A DNA stretch of 25,895 bases, taken from Methanosarcina sp. UBA293 (GTDB taxonomy: Archaea; Halobacteriota; Methanosarcinia; Methanosarcinales; Methanosarcinaceae). The position numbers were made by a program, and so were the translations under genes. The notes beneath the pieces are model-generated. The model searched no databases and was not told the DNA's origin. It saw only the letters and a list, made by a program, of their open reading frames with translations. The stretch spans positions 4,025 through 29,919 of the forward strand of contig DALS01000055.1 of assembly GCA_002499445.1 (NCBI GenBank). The letters run 5' to 3'. Below are positions 8,799-16,293 of this stretch, piece by piece; positions within the stretch are counted from its first letter, which is position 1, and every line of letters starts with the position of its first letter.

Positions 8799-8824
8799 AT
8801 CTTGCTTTTCAATATCTTGCTTTT
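8799..8824. repeat. 15-nt-period direct repeat at the ADH synthase stop
   Basis: ATCTTGCTTTT occurs at 8799-8809 and 8814-8824. The second copy runs into the stop codon (8823-8825) of the ADH synthase gene. Confidence 0.6.
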
Positions 8825-9620
8825 ATTTAAGCTGTTCGAGGGCTTCTTCTACAGGTCTTCTATGATGCACGATTTCACAAATAGCCCGGGTGAGTCTGAC
8901 AGGATCCCTATGCTGAAAAACATTTCTTCCGATTGCAGCTCCTCTAGCTCCGGCTTCCATTGCCCCGTCAATCATCTCCAGAAGTTCTAGATCCGTTGAG
9001 GTTTTAGGTCCTCCTGCAATAACTATAGGCACGGGGCAGCCTCTGACAACGTCTCTAAAGCTATCAGGATCTCCGGTGTACACAGTTTTTACAACATCAG
9101 CTCCAAGCTCGGCTCCAATCCTTGCAGCATGTGCTACATTTACAGGGTCATGTGGGTTGGTAATTTTCTTTCCTCTGGGGTACATCATAGCAAGGAGAGG
9201 CATACCCCATTCCGTACAGTCTCTGGAAATTTTCCCTAACTGCTCAAGCTGGTCAGCTTCGGTTTCAGAACCTACATTGATATGCATGGAAACAGCATCG
9301 GCACCCATTTTAATTACTTCTTCCACTGTACAGACCTGGACCTTGGCATTTGGGTCGGGGCTCAGGGAAGAAGAACCATTTATATGTACGATAAGGCCTA
9401 TGTCGTGGCCGTATCCACGGTGTCCGTATTTCACCATTCCTTTCTGCATAAGGACGGCGTTTGCTCCTCCTTCGGCAACTCTGTTCACTGTATCGGTAAC
9501 ATTGATAAGCCCTTCAATAGGCCCGTCTGAGATCCCATGATCCATGGGAATGATGACCATGTTTCTGCTTTCCCGGTTCATCAGCCTTTCTATTCGTATC
9601 TTTTTACCAATTTCTGACAT
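8823..9620 (-). CDS. aroA': 2-amino-3,7-dideoxy-D-threo-hept-6-ulosonate (ADH) synthase
   Basis: This class I aldolase-like transaldolase makes ADH from a deoxy-ketohexose phosphate and aspartate semialdehyde, the first step of the archaeal aromatic pathway. The 265-residue protein has the PMDHG motif (Asp27, His28), MMYPRG with Tyr147, and ADVVKTVYTGD with the Schiff-base Lys178, followed by the phosphate-binding IAGGPKT and AAIGRNVFQ motifs. The start at 9620 is set by GGAG five bases upstream; an in-frame codon seven residues earlier (9641) lacks this. It is the first gene of the aromatic block, behind the promoter at about 9.7 kb. Confidence 0.95.
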   Translation of the reverse strand: MSEIGKKIRIERLMNRESRNMVIIPMDHGISDGPIEGLINVTDTVNRVAEGGANAVLMQKGMVKYGHRGYGHDIGLIVHINGSSSLSPDPNAKVQVCTVEEVIKMGADAVSMHINVGSETEADQLEQLGKISRDCTEWGMPLLAMMYPRGKKITNPHDPVNVAHAARIGAELGADVVKTVYTGDPDSFRDVVRGCPVPIVIAGGPKTSTDLELLEMIDGAMEAGARGAAIGRNVFQHRDPVRLTRAICEIVHHRRPVEEALEQLK

Positions 9621-9683
9621 TATAATCTCCTTCGAGCGCAAACTGTTCTCAAATTATTATGGATTGTGTTTGTTTTAACCATG

Positions 9684-9722
9684 TGCTAGCATGTCACACA
9701 CTAACACTAACTTATATTTAAA
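9684..9722 (-). promoter_or_regulatory. Promoter of the aromatic gene block, with palindrome
   Basis: On the minus strand TTTAAATATAA (9712-9722) is a good TATA box, placing the start of transcription near 9687 and leaving a leader of about 65 nt. The perfect palindrome TGCTAGCA (9684-9691) lies at that expected start, and CTAAC occurs twice (9701-9705, 9707-9711) between them. A repressor site is possible but unproven. Confidence 0.5.
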
Positions 9723-10138
9723 CTTATTCCACCCGACTTTAAGACAACTATACACTCTAATAGGGATAACCATTATTGAACTTTCCTGTATTCTAATGCT
9801 CTATAATGAGCATATCTCGTACTTCTCTTTTGGCTAGAATATTTTGCTAAAAATTAGTAGAGCCATTAAGTAGAGCCATTAAAATCATTCTTCAACTCAT
9901 AAAACAAAACCGAATTCAAAGCTTATTGTTTTGCGAAAACAGATACAATGAACTTCGAGACATAAGAAAATTAAAAGATTTTTATTCTTTTCTGGATTTT
10001 GCTCGCATTCAACAGTTAATGGAATTTGGGCAATTTTGATGGTCCTAGAAGATATTAAAAAGCATCAGAATTGAAATAGAGTAGGCTCGACTATAAACTT
10101 ACAGCTCATAGCGTTAGAAAAATATTAGAAAAATATAA
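9723..10138. other. Intergenic region between divergent promoters
   Basis: This AT-rich stretch separates the aromatic block from guaAA. Apart from a 13-nt-period repeat at 9856-9882 I see no gene, RNA or element. Confidence 0.5.
9856..9882. repeat. 13-nt tandem duplication
   Basis: AGTAGAGCCATTAA occurs at 9856-9869 and again at 9869-9882 with period 13 and no mismatches. Confidence 0.7.
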
Positions 10139-10156
10139 CTATATAAAATACCGGTA
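10139..10156 (+). promoter_or_regulatory. TATA box and palindrome upstream of guaAA
   Basis: CTATATAAAA at 10139-10148 is a good TATA box, placing transcription start near 10170 and a leader of about 50 nt. The palindrome TACCGGTA (10149-10156) abuts it, where a bound repressor could block the promoter. That role is inference. Confidence 0.5.
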
Positions 10157-10223
10157 AAATAAAACCATACAAAAATACAATCATAAAAAATAAGAACCGA
10201 AGGAATCATGAAAGGAAGGAACT

Positions 10224-10793
10224 ATGAAAGAGCTGAAAATTCTTGTTATTAATAATTATGGACAATTCTGCCACCTTATTAATCGGGCTGTTAGGGATCT
10301 TGATGCTGATACGAAAATAATTTCCAATACAACTCCTATTGAGGATATTCTGGCAGAAGAGCCAGATGGGCTGATCCTAAGCGGCGGACCTGAAATGGAA
10401 AGGGCAGGCTTATGTTTTGACTATATCCGGGAAATCGATCTTCCTATTCTTGGAATCTGCCTTGGGCATCAGGCGATTGCCCTGGCATACGGGGGGCACG
10501 TTCATGCAGGGAAAAAAGGCGGGTATGCGGAGGTTGAGATAGAGGTGCTCGAAGAAGATGACATTCTGCGAGGGCTTGGGCCCAAGACTACTGTGTGGGC
10601 TTCACACGCGGACGAGGTTGCCATTCTGCCTGAAGGCTTTATCCAGCTTGCCCGTTCGAATATCTGCGAGATTGAAGCCATCCACCATCCTACAAAACCA
10701 ATTTACGGCGTTCAGTGGCATCCTGAGGTTTCACATACCGAAAAAGGAGAAGAATTGCTCACGAACTTCCTTGAGGTTTGCGAGCAGTATTAA
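10224..10793 (+). CDS. guaAA: GMP synthase, glutamine amidotransferase subunit
   Basis: In archaea GMP synthase is often split; this subunit releases ammonia from glutamine and passes it to the separate ATP-pyrophosphatase subunit (GuaAb), which is not in this window. The 189-residue class I amidotransferase has GICLGHQ with nucleophile Cys79, and VQWHPEV with His166 and Glu168, completing the triad. LILSGGPE (50-57) is the usual glycine loop. AAGGAA precedes the ATG at 10224. It is a single-gene unit with its own promoter and a hairpin terminator shared with convergent srp54. Confidence 0.96.
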   Translation: MKELKILVINNYGQFCHLINRAVRDLDADTKIISNTTPIEDILAEEPDGLILSGGPEMERAGLCFDYIREIDLPILGICLGHQAIALAYGGHVHAGKKGGYAEVEIEVLEEDDILRGLGPKTTVWASHADEVAILPEGFIQLARSNICEIEAIHHPTKPIYGVQWHPEVSHTEKGEELLTNFLEVCEQY

Positions 10794-10900
10794 GATCCTA
10801 ATTAACGTTTCAAGAACTCAATTATATCTCAGAAACTCAGAAATGTCCTGTAAATTAGATAATTAATGTGCTCTTTAAATGATCAAAAAGAGAAATAAAA

Positions 10901-10948
10901 AGTCTGTATGTCGGTAAGTCTGTATATCGGTAAGTCTGTATATCGATA
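10901..10948. repeat. Three tandem copies of a 16-nt unit
   Basis: AGTCTGTATGTCGGTA (10901-10916) is followed by copies with A for G at position 10 (10917-10932) and with ATCGATA at the end (10933-10948). The units abut without spacers, between the ends of two convergent genes. Confidence 0.9.
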
Positions 10949-10956
10949 AAAAGGAG

Positions 10957-10986
10957 CTCGGGGATAAGTTACATCCCGAGTTTTTT
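10957..10986. terminator. Bidirectional hairpin terminator between guaAA and srp54
   Basis: CTCGGG (10957-10962) pairs with CCCGAG (10975-10980) over a 12-nt loop. On the + strand six T follow at once (10981-10986); on the minus strand the stem is followed by CTCCTTTTT. The hairpin includes the srp54 stop codon. Confidence 0.75.
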
Positions 10987-12291
10987 CTTCATCATCTTCT
11001 GAATATTGAATTTTCCGCCTCTAAAGCCTTTTAGAGCTGTCTGCATGGTTTTATGGTATTTCAGAAGCTCCCTTATTTCTTCAGGGCTGCAGCCCGAACC
11101 TCTTGAGATCCTTTTAATTCGGGAACCGCCTATGAGCTTGGGGTCAGTCATTTCTTCTTCTGTCATGGAGTCCATGATAATTCTGTAGTTCTTCATCTTG
11201 TCACTTGTAGCCTGGAACATCTCATCTGAGAGCTTAACGCCTCCCATTCCCATTGGCAGCATGGACATAATCTGTTTGAGAGGTCCCATCTTGTTCATGG
11301 CTTCAAGCTGCTTGTACATGTCTTTGAGGGTAAACCGTCCCTGCATCAAGGCTTCGACATTTACGTCTTCTTCGCTCAGGGTCTCTTCAGCTTTTTCCAT
11401 CAGGCTTTTGAGGTCTCCCATGCCAAGTAGCCTTGAAATGAACCGGTCAGCCTCAAACTTCTCAAAATCTTCCGGGGTTTCTCCAACGCCGATAAAGGCA
11501 ATAGGGGCTTTCGTTTCGGAAACAGCAGACAGGGCACCTCCTCCTTTTGCGGTTCCGTCAAGCTTCGTTATAATAACGCCTGTAATTCCTACTGAATCAT
11601 TAAAGGCGTGAGCCTGCTGGCTTGCCTGCTGTCCAATCCCTGCGTCCAGCACCATGAACTTGTGGTTTGGCTTTGCAACGGCATTGATCCGTTCCATCTC
11701 ATCTATGAGCTCGGCTTCAAGGGCGTGCCGGCCTGCAGTATCCACGATTTTTACGTCGTATTTTTCCAGGGCTTTGAGCCCTTTTCTGGTGATTTCGACA
11801 GCATCGGGATTGTTTTCTTCTCCATAGAAAGCCACATTGAGCTTCTCACAGAGGGTTTTAAGCTGGTGGTATGCCCCAGGTCGGAAGGTATCTGCTGCTA
11901 TAACTCCTGCTTTGAGTCCTTTTCTCTGGAAGTAGCGGGCAAGCTTTGCAGTACTTGTAGTTTTTCCGCTTCCCTGAAGTCCAACCATCATTATAATCTG
12001 CGGCTTGAGCTGGATCTCAGCTCCCTTGCCAATAATTTCCATCAATTCCTGATATACAATGCGGATTACGTGCTCCCTAGGGTTCATACCTGCAGGAGGG
12101 TCTTCTTTCATTGCACGCTCTTTGATTTTCTGGGACATTCCCATAACAAGTTTTACATTCACATCGGCCTGGAGCAGAGCTCGCTGGATATCTTTTACTA
12201 CTTCATTGACCGTGCGCTCATCAATTCGCCCCGCGCCGATCAGTTTCTTGAGCGCCCCCTGTAAGGAGTCTCCAAGTTTTTCCATTACCAT
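10969..12291 (-). CDS. srp54: Signal recognition particle 54 kDa protein
   Basis: SRP54 is the GTPase that binds signal peptides on nascent chains together with 7S RNA and SRP19, and docks with FtsY at the membrane. The 440-residue protein has the helical N domain (about 1-85), the G domain with GLQGSGKTT, DTFRPGA, DTAGR and TKLDG, and a Met-rich M domain including MNKMGPLKQIMSMLP and the RNA-binding RGSGCSPEEIRELLKYHK. An ATG at 12291 gives MVMEKLG; the second ATG (12285) is also possible. A partial Shine-Dalgarno, GGATGA, lies 6 nt upstream. Its stop lies inside the terminator hairpin shared with guaAA. Confidence 0.97.
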   Translation of the reverse strand: MVMEKLGDSLQGALKKLIGAGRIDERTVNEVVKDIQRALLQADVNVKLVMGMSQKIKERAMKEDPPAGMNPREHVIRIVYQELMEIIGKGAEIQLKPQIIMMVGLQGSGKTTSTAKLARYFQRKGLKAGVIAADTFRPGAYHQLKTLCEKLNVAFYGEENNPDAVEITRKGLKALEKYDVKIVDTAGRHALEAELIDEMERINAVAKPNHKFMVLDAGIGQQASQQAHAFNDSVGITGVIITKLDGTAKGGGALSAVSETKAPIAFIGVGETPEDFEKFEADRFISRLLGMGDLKSLMEKAEETLSEEDVNVEALMQGRFTLKDMYKQLEAMNKMGPLKQIMSMLPMGMGGVKLSDEMFQATSDKMKNYRIIMDSMTEEEMTDPKLIGGSRIKRISRGSGCSPEEIRELLKYHKTMQTALKGFRGGKFNIQKMMKKKLGM

Positions 12292-12534
12292 ATGAAAGTC
12301 ATCCTGCTCGATTTTTAAGGATAAATGAAAAGATACTCACACTTTTTGACCTTGTGTAAGAAAGTAGCCTTCCTTAATAAGCCTTGAGTTCTAATAGCTT
12401 AAAAAAGGATAAATAGATAGAGTCTAAATGTAAATCAGTAGCCGGCTATAAAAAAGTTGCCAGATAATGAAAGTCTAAAAAGATGCTACATACAAACTCT
12501 AATATACAAATGAATTCAGAAAAAAGCCTTATGA

Positions 12535-12609
12535 TAGCGGGGGATGGATTCGAACCATCGGTCTACGGGTTATGAGCCCGTCGGGATCTCCTGGCTACCC
12601 TACCCCGCT
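12535..12609 (-). tRNA. Initiator tRNA-Met (CAT anticodon)
   Basis: The 75-nt minus-strand sequence folds as a tRNA: acceptor AGCGGGG with CCCCGCT plus A73, anticodon loop CTCATAA, and T-loop TTCGAAT. Three consecutive G-C pairs close the anticodon loop (GGG/CCC) and the first pair is A1-U72; both are marks of archaeal initiator tRNA. No intron and no encoded CCA are seen. Confidence 0.93.
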
Positions 12610-12670
12610 ACAGGGTTTTGTTTATCAGGCAACTCCGCCTGGGATAACTACCACAACATACGAACGATTG

Positions 12671-12680
12671 TTTATATAGT
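12671..12680 (-). promoter_or_regulatory. TATA box, probable promoter of the initiator tRNA
   Basis: On the minus strand ACTATATAAA lies about 60 nt before the tRNA 5' end, which would give a 5' leader of about 35 nt for RNase P to remove. Confidence 0.45.
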
Positions 12681-12843
12681 TTTCGGTTGATCTTCTAATT
12701 TCACTAAGCTTATTAAGAAACTTAGAGATTTATTTAAAAATTTAATGCTTTTTTCTCCTCATGATTTCTTTTTCTGCCCATCCTTTTCCTTTTCTCTTGT
12801 CTTTCTGGAAATGTATTTGAAATTTCGAATCCCAAATCGTATT

Positions 12844-13035
12844 ATGGCAAGGTGCTTATTCTGCGGCGTGTATTGTGAAGTGAAATGCGGAGTTTACTGC
12901 GAGGGTTATCCTGGAAATCAGGGGGAAAAAGAAAAGGAAGAAGGTACGGAGATTCTTGGGTGTATGCAAATAGGCACATCCTATATCTGCGAGAATTGTC
13001 TTAAGGAGCTGAAACAAGCTCTAGAAATCCTGTGA
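12844..13035 (+). CDS. Small Cys-rich, zinc-finger-like protein of unknown function
   Basis: From the ATG at 12844 this is a 63-residue protein with eight cysteines (4, 7, 11, 15, 19, 40, 49, 52). CLFC near the start and YICENC (48-52 carries the last pair) before an amphipathic tail recall the four-Cys zinc finger of ClpX (CxxCG ... YICxxC); this is my comparison by eye only. Residues 7-14 and 15-22 are a tandem duplicate (CGVYCEVK, CGVYCEGY) encoded by a 24-nt DNA repeat at 12862-12909. The frame is open upstream with ATG codons at 12811 and 12745, but those residues are Phe-rich and unconvincing. No Shine-Dalgarno is clear. A TATA-like element lies near 12730. Confidence 0.6.
   Translation: MARCLFCGVYCEVKCGVYCEGYPGNQGEKEKEEGTEILGCMQIGTSYICENCLKELKQALEIL
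12862..12909. repeat. 24-nt in-frame tandem duplication in the Cys-rich gene
   Basis: Units 12862-12885 and 12886-12909 both begin TGCGG and encode CGVYCE plus two residues. They differ mainly at third codon positions, so the duplication is not recent and the protein sequence appears to have been conserved. Confidence 0.75.
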
Positions 13036-13151
13036 GATTGTTGGATAATAAAGCTAGAACTTGAGAGAAAATGAATATTTGTAATGCTCCTGTTCTCTCA
13101 CTGAAAAGAAAAATAAAAATGGAAGAATGACATGAAAGATGAGGCTGAACT

Positions 13152-14003
13152 TCAGATAACTTCAACATTCAATATGAATTTATCTTCAGTACCTGTTTCA
13201 TTTTCCCAAGGTCTCTTGTATATTCCTTTTATCTGCTGACTGCCTTCAGCTATGGCTTTTATTTTCCATTGATGTGTTCCTGAAACACCAGTATAACCCT
13301 CAGGAGCTGGATCCTGTATATATTCGTCGCTGAGAATGTTGAGTCCCTGGGTCAGGTTGAGTTCCCAGCGGTAACCAGTGGAAGGATTTTCAGGTAGCTT
13401 AAGGTAGAAAGTCTCTCCATTTTCAAGATTTATAGTCTTTCCGTTATCAGCTTCAGTTATTGCCTGATGTTTTAGCATCAGAGATTCGGGAGATTTCTGA
13501 GGGACGTTATCGATTGCCAGTTCAAATGATCCGGTTGCCCCGTTAACATTGACAGTATAGTTTCCAGCTTTGAGGCCCCAGACATCAAGGGGAATAGTTC
13601 TTGTAAAGCTCTCTATAGCCTGTGTGCAGACCGCATCTTTCGGGCGTTTTGTACTGATATTGATATTGAAGACATTTCCTTCTCTTTCAGTCTTTATCTC
13701 ATTGATTTCAGTACATCCATCAGGCAGGTAGCCTTCTGCTATTACCTGTATCTGTACGGGAAAAGACTCAAGGATCATAATCTGAACACTCTCTACGTTT
13801 GCAGTGCCGTATGTATAATCTCCCCCACTGGCTCCCTGACTATTGTTTGTTCCGTTAATCCCCTGACTATTATTTGTTGGATTCCCTGGTCCGGTTTCAT
13901 TCTGTTTTTCATCAACACAACCAGAATGAATAACCACAAAAACCGTAATGAGTACGGTTATAATCTTCGTATATTTCCAAAACCTCTTTGCATCTCTTTT
14001 CAT
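13152..14003 (-). CDS. Lipoprotein with chagasin-type (I42) protease-inhibitor domain
   Basis: The 283-residue protein starts at ATG 14003 behind GAGGGG. A hydrophobic segment (about 12-28) ends in the lipobox-like HSGC, with Cys29 as probable lipid-attachment site, so it should face the cell exterior. A Gly/Asn/Ser-rich tether (31-62) follows. Residues 70-165 form a beta-rich domain with Cys97 and Cys126 that could pair. Residues 180-283 are an I42/chagasin domain with NPSTGYRW (206-213), GVSG (239-242) and RPWE (264-267), the three loops that in this family block papain-like cysteine proteases. The physiological target is unknown. The tether contains a 27-nt-period repeat giving TNNSQG twice. 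Confidence 0.88.
   Translation of the reverse strand: MKRDAKRFWKYTKIITVLITVFVVIHSGCVDEKQNETGPGNPTNNSQGINGTNNSQGASGGDYTYGTANVESVQIMILESFPVQIQVIAEGYLPDGCTEINEIKTEREGNVFNINISTKRPKDAVCTQAIESFTRTIPLDVWGLKAGNYTVNVNGATGSFELAIDNVPQKSPESLMLKHQAITEADNGKTINLENGETFYLKLPENPSTGYRWELNLTQGLNILSDEYIQDPAPEGYTGVSGTHQWKIKAIAEGSQQIKGIYKRPWENETGTEDKFILNVEVI
13834..13880. repeat. 27-nt-period in-frame repeat in the lipoprotein tether
   Basis: CCCTGACTATTGTTTGTT at 13834 recurs at 13861 with one change (ATT for GTT triplet), period 27. It encodes TNNSQG twice in the Asn/Gly-rich linker behind the lipobox. Confidence 0.8.
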
Positions 14004-14494
14004 TTTTCCCCTCTTACCTCTTCTTTTTTAATGTGTTATGAAAAGATACGTCTTTCTGGATTTATTCTTTGCTTAAACCTCAGTTTTATTCGTAGTTTTA
14101 TAAGGCTCTCTTTTTCTTGGCTGTTTGAACGATATAGACCCCTTATTTAATATCGAACTTGCTAATTACAGGAATTAAAAAGTTTAATGGCTATTTAAAA
14201 CACAAAATAGGATTCTTAGTTGATTTAAAGAAAATAATTTAAGCTAGTTAATTATATATTAGATTATAACGCCGTTAACTTTACGGTTTGTACTCACAAG
14301 TTACAAATTCATATTTTCAGATCTCAGAAAGCCCATTTTTCTTAATGTAGTAGAAAAATACATAGTATGACATTTAGGGAGACTCCAGCTTGAGTTCACA
14401 GAAAATAAACGAAATAAAAACAGTTTACAGGTCAAAAAATGCTTAGAACAGTCTTTTCTTGCCTGATTTCAAGTAAATATTTGGTGGAATTCAA
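14004..14494. other. AT-rich intergenic region between divergent genes
   Basis: No gene is supported. An AT-rich TATA-like element (ATTATATATT, about 14251-14260) is followed by the short palindrome TAACG-C-CGTTA (14267-14277), possibly a promoter with operator for the formyltransferase gene, although that leaves a leader of about 200 nt. CGATAT/ATATCG at 14130-14155 is a weak inverted repeat. Confidence 0.4.
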
Positions 14495-15451
14495 TTGAGA
14501 GTTGCAGTTATAACACAAGGAATTTCCAATATTTTTGAATCAGTTTTTGAATCAGGACACGAGGTGGTGGGAATTGTTGAATGTGCCCCAGCACAAGAAC
14601 CAAATCCATTCCTCAAAGCAATAGGAGGAGTTTTCACAGGCATTTATTATTCACTTACCTCAAGTCCATTAAATCTAAGAATCTTCTCTAAAAAATTAAA
14701 AATTCCCTATTATTACTTAAGTAAAGGAGACAGTAAGAGCTTCGAAAAATGGATTAAAGTTCTTGAGCCTGATCTTTTAATTGTGTATTCTATGTCTCAC
14801 CTCTTGAAGGAGAATGTATTCAGTATTCCTAAGTTTGGAACTATAAATATTCACTATTCGCACCTTCCGGAATACAGAGGTCCAGCCCCACTTTTCTGGG
14901 AATACTATGATTATGTCCTGAACCCAGGAGTGACTCTACATTATATTGATAAAGGTGAGGATACCGGAGATATCATTTTCCAAGAAAGGGTGATTATAAG
15001 ACCGGGTGAAAAACTTGAAGAATTAAATCAGAAGTTATCTTTTACGGGAATAAAGTTGCTTTTAAAAGCAATGGATATTATTGAGATGGGAAATATTTCA
15101 AGAGTAAGGCAGTCCATAACAACTCCGACAGTGAGAGCGAGAAAAATTAAACCTGACGAATATAATGAGCTAATAAAGTGGAGTGAATGGGATGTTGATA
15201 GAGTGTTTCATTTTTTAAACGGTACTCCGAAATATCATTACACTCTGCTGAAGAACTCCAGTTTGCACAAACTCGGGCTCAAAATTAAAATTCTTGGTAA
15301 GGAAAAATGTAATATCTCTGGATACAAAGTAGGGAAACTCTATAAGGAGAATTCAAAGCAATTTCTAGTTTGCAAAGACGGAAAAATATACATTGACCTC
15401 ATCTTTTCGTCTTCACATCTTCTTAGTTGGATTTACCCTTATATCTCCTGA
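14495..15451 (+). CDS. Formyltransferase-fold enzyme (Fmt-like), substrate unknown
   Basis: The 318-residue protein resembles the catalytic domain of methionyl-tRNA and sugar-amine formyltransferases. Asn118 and His120 in INIHYSHLPEYRGPAP and Asp156 in DKGEDTGDI match the Asn-His-Asp catalytic set that uses a formyl-folate cofactor. Archaea initiate with unformylated Met, so a tRNA role is unlikely; formylation of an amino-sugar or another small amine is the likelier use, as inference. The C-terminal third (about 205-318) is poorly recognisable but fits an OB-like Fmt C-domain. The start is TTG 14495 with GGTGG at 14482-14486. The gene looks more AT-rich than its neighbours, with many AAA, ATT and TTA codons, consistent with transfer. 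Its last 13 bases overlap the convergent regulator gene. Confidence 0.85.
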   Translation: MRVAVITQGISNIFESVFESGHEVVGIVECAPAQEPNPFLKAIGGVFTGIYYSLTSSPLNLRIFSKKLKIPYYYLSKGDSKSFEKWIKVLEPDLLIVYSMSHLLKENVFSIPKFGTINIHYSHLPEYRGPAPLFWEYYDYVLNPGVTLHYIDKGEDTGDIIFQERVIIRPGEKLEELNQKLSFTGIKLLLKAMDIIEMGNISRVRQSITTPTVRARKIKPDEYNELIKWSEWDVDRVFHFLNGTPKYHYTLLKNSSLHKLGLKIKILGKEKCNISGYKVGKLYKENSKQFLVCKDGKIYIDLIFSSSHLLSWIYPYIS

Positions 15452-16215
15452 GCCTGCTCTCTATAATGAAGAATAAGGTCTTCAGCCCATTTTAGAGCCG
15501 CAGGCTTGAAGCCCATAATAGTTTCCTGGTCATAAGACCTTTTTAAAGTAAGAAAATCAGCAGCCATGAAGCTTTCAGTCTTAACCAACATGGCTATCTC
15601 TACTTCGTTTGTACAGACATAAAGCCTCTTTTTTTCTTTAGCCAGATAAAGTTTCAGTTTTTCTTGGAAATCTGTTTTCAATCTTTTATAGATTTTTCCT
15701 GTTACTATAAGGGTTATCTCGGTATCATCGTCTTGATTTGCTAGAAATATTTCAGACAATACCGGATGGAATATAGATGAAAATAAGAGTATTCTTTTTG
15801 ATCTTTCTATGTTGTCTAGAAACACGGCAGGAGGCTCAAAAATATTGTCCGGATCTGGTTTAACAATGAAACAAGACTGTAGTTCGTCAAGTCTTTCTAG
15901 GAATGTCCTGGGCAAGGGGGCGAGTTGACGCTCCTTCCAGTAATCCGCATTTTCCTCAATAACCTGCAGAGTATTAATTAAAGGCTCCATTTTTTCGACC
16001 AAGATTTCCGCAAGAGGAGTTAGCCGGTACTCCCGTTCCTCCTGAAGAACCAGGTGTTCATCCTTCAGTTTTTTGATTTGAGGGAGCATGCCAGTGGGAT
16101 TAACCTTCAAAGCATCTATAATTTCCTCAATCGTCTTTCCTCCATTTTTTAGCAGGAGTAAAAGGTCTTTTCTCTTCTGGGATATAAAGAGCAGGTCTAT
16201 CAGAGCTTTATCCAT
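15439..16215 (-). CDS. HTH transcriptional regulator, ArsR-like with DUF1724-type C-terminus
   Basis: From ATG 16215 (partial Shine-Dalgarno GTGA) the protein has 258 residues. The first 75 or so form a winged helix (LLLLLKNGGKTIEEIIDAL, then PQIKKLKDEHLVLQEEREYRLT). The rest matches the C-terminal domain typical of methanogen regulators of the Msr group, which in Methanosarcina control methyltransferase genes. The ligand and targets of this member are unknown. The frame is open 14 residues further to 16257, without support. A palindrome, GTTTCT-A-AGAAAC, lies 66-78 nt upstream at the expected promoter and may be an autoregulatory site. The gene overlaps the convergent formyltransferase gene by 13 bp. 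Confidence 0.85.
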   Translation of the reverse strand: MDKALIDLLFISQKRKDLLLLLKNGGKTIEEIIDALKVNPTGMLPQIKKLKDEHLVLQEEREYRLTPLAEILVEKMEPLINTLQVIEENADYWKERQLAPLPRTFLERLDELQSCFIVKPDPDNIFEPPAVFLDNIERSKRILLFSSIFHPVLSEIFLANQDDDTEITLIVTGKIYKRLKTDFQEKLKLYLAKEKKRLYVCTNEVEIAMLVKTESFMAADFLTLKRSYDQETIMGFKPAALKWAEDLILHYREQAQEI

Positions 16216-16280
16216 TAATTTCACTTTCCAGATCTTGTGCTTCTGCGAAAAACTCATTTTTCCTTGATTTTTTCAAAAAG

Positions 16281-16293
16281 GTTTCTAAGAAAC
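16281..16293 (-). promoter_or_regulatory. Palindromic candidate operator upstream of the DUF1724 regulator
   Basis: GTTTCT-A-AGAAAC is a perfect inverted repeat with 6-bp arms. On the minus strand a TATA-like CTTATAG (about 16303-16309) lies just upstream, so the palindrome would cover the transcription start. Single half-sites recur at 16365-16370 (GTTTCT) and 16450-16455 (AGAAAC) towards the divergent phosphoribosyltransferase gene. Confidence 0.4.

Noticed and set aside
504..9775. Similar GGTTATCCCCTA (about 505) and TAGGGATAACC (about 9760) elements upstream of two promoters
   Set aside because: Only two short, inexact occurrences in opposite orientation; chance cannot be excluded.
10901..10948. 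CRISPR-like repeat
   Set aside because: The three 16-nt units abut directly without spacers and no cas gene is near.
11608..12264. 218-codon open frame antisense to srp54
   Set aside because: It lies entirely within a certain gene, has no motif and no ribosome-binding site.
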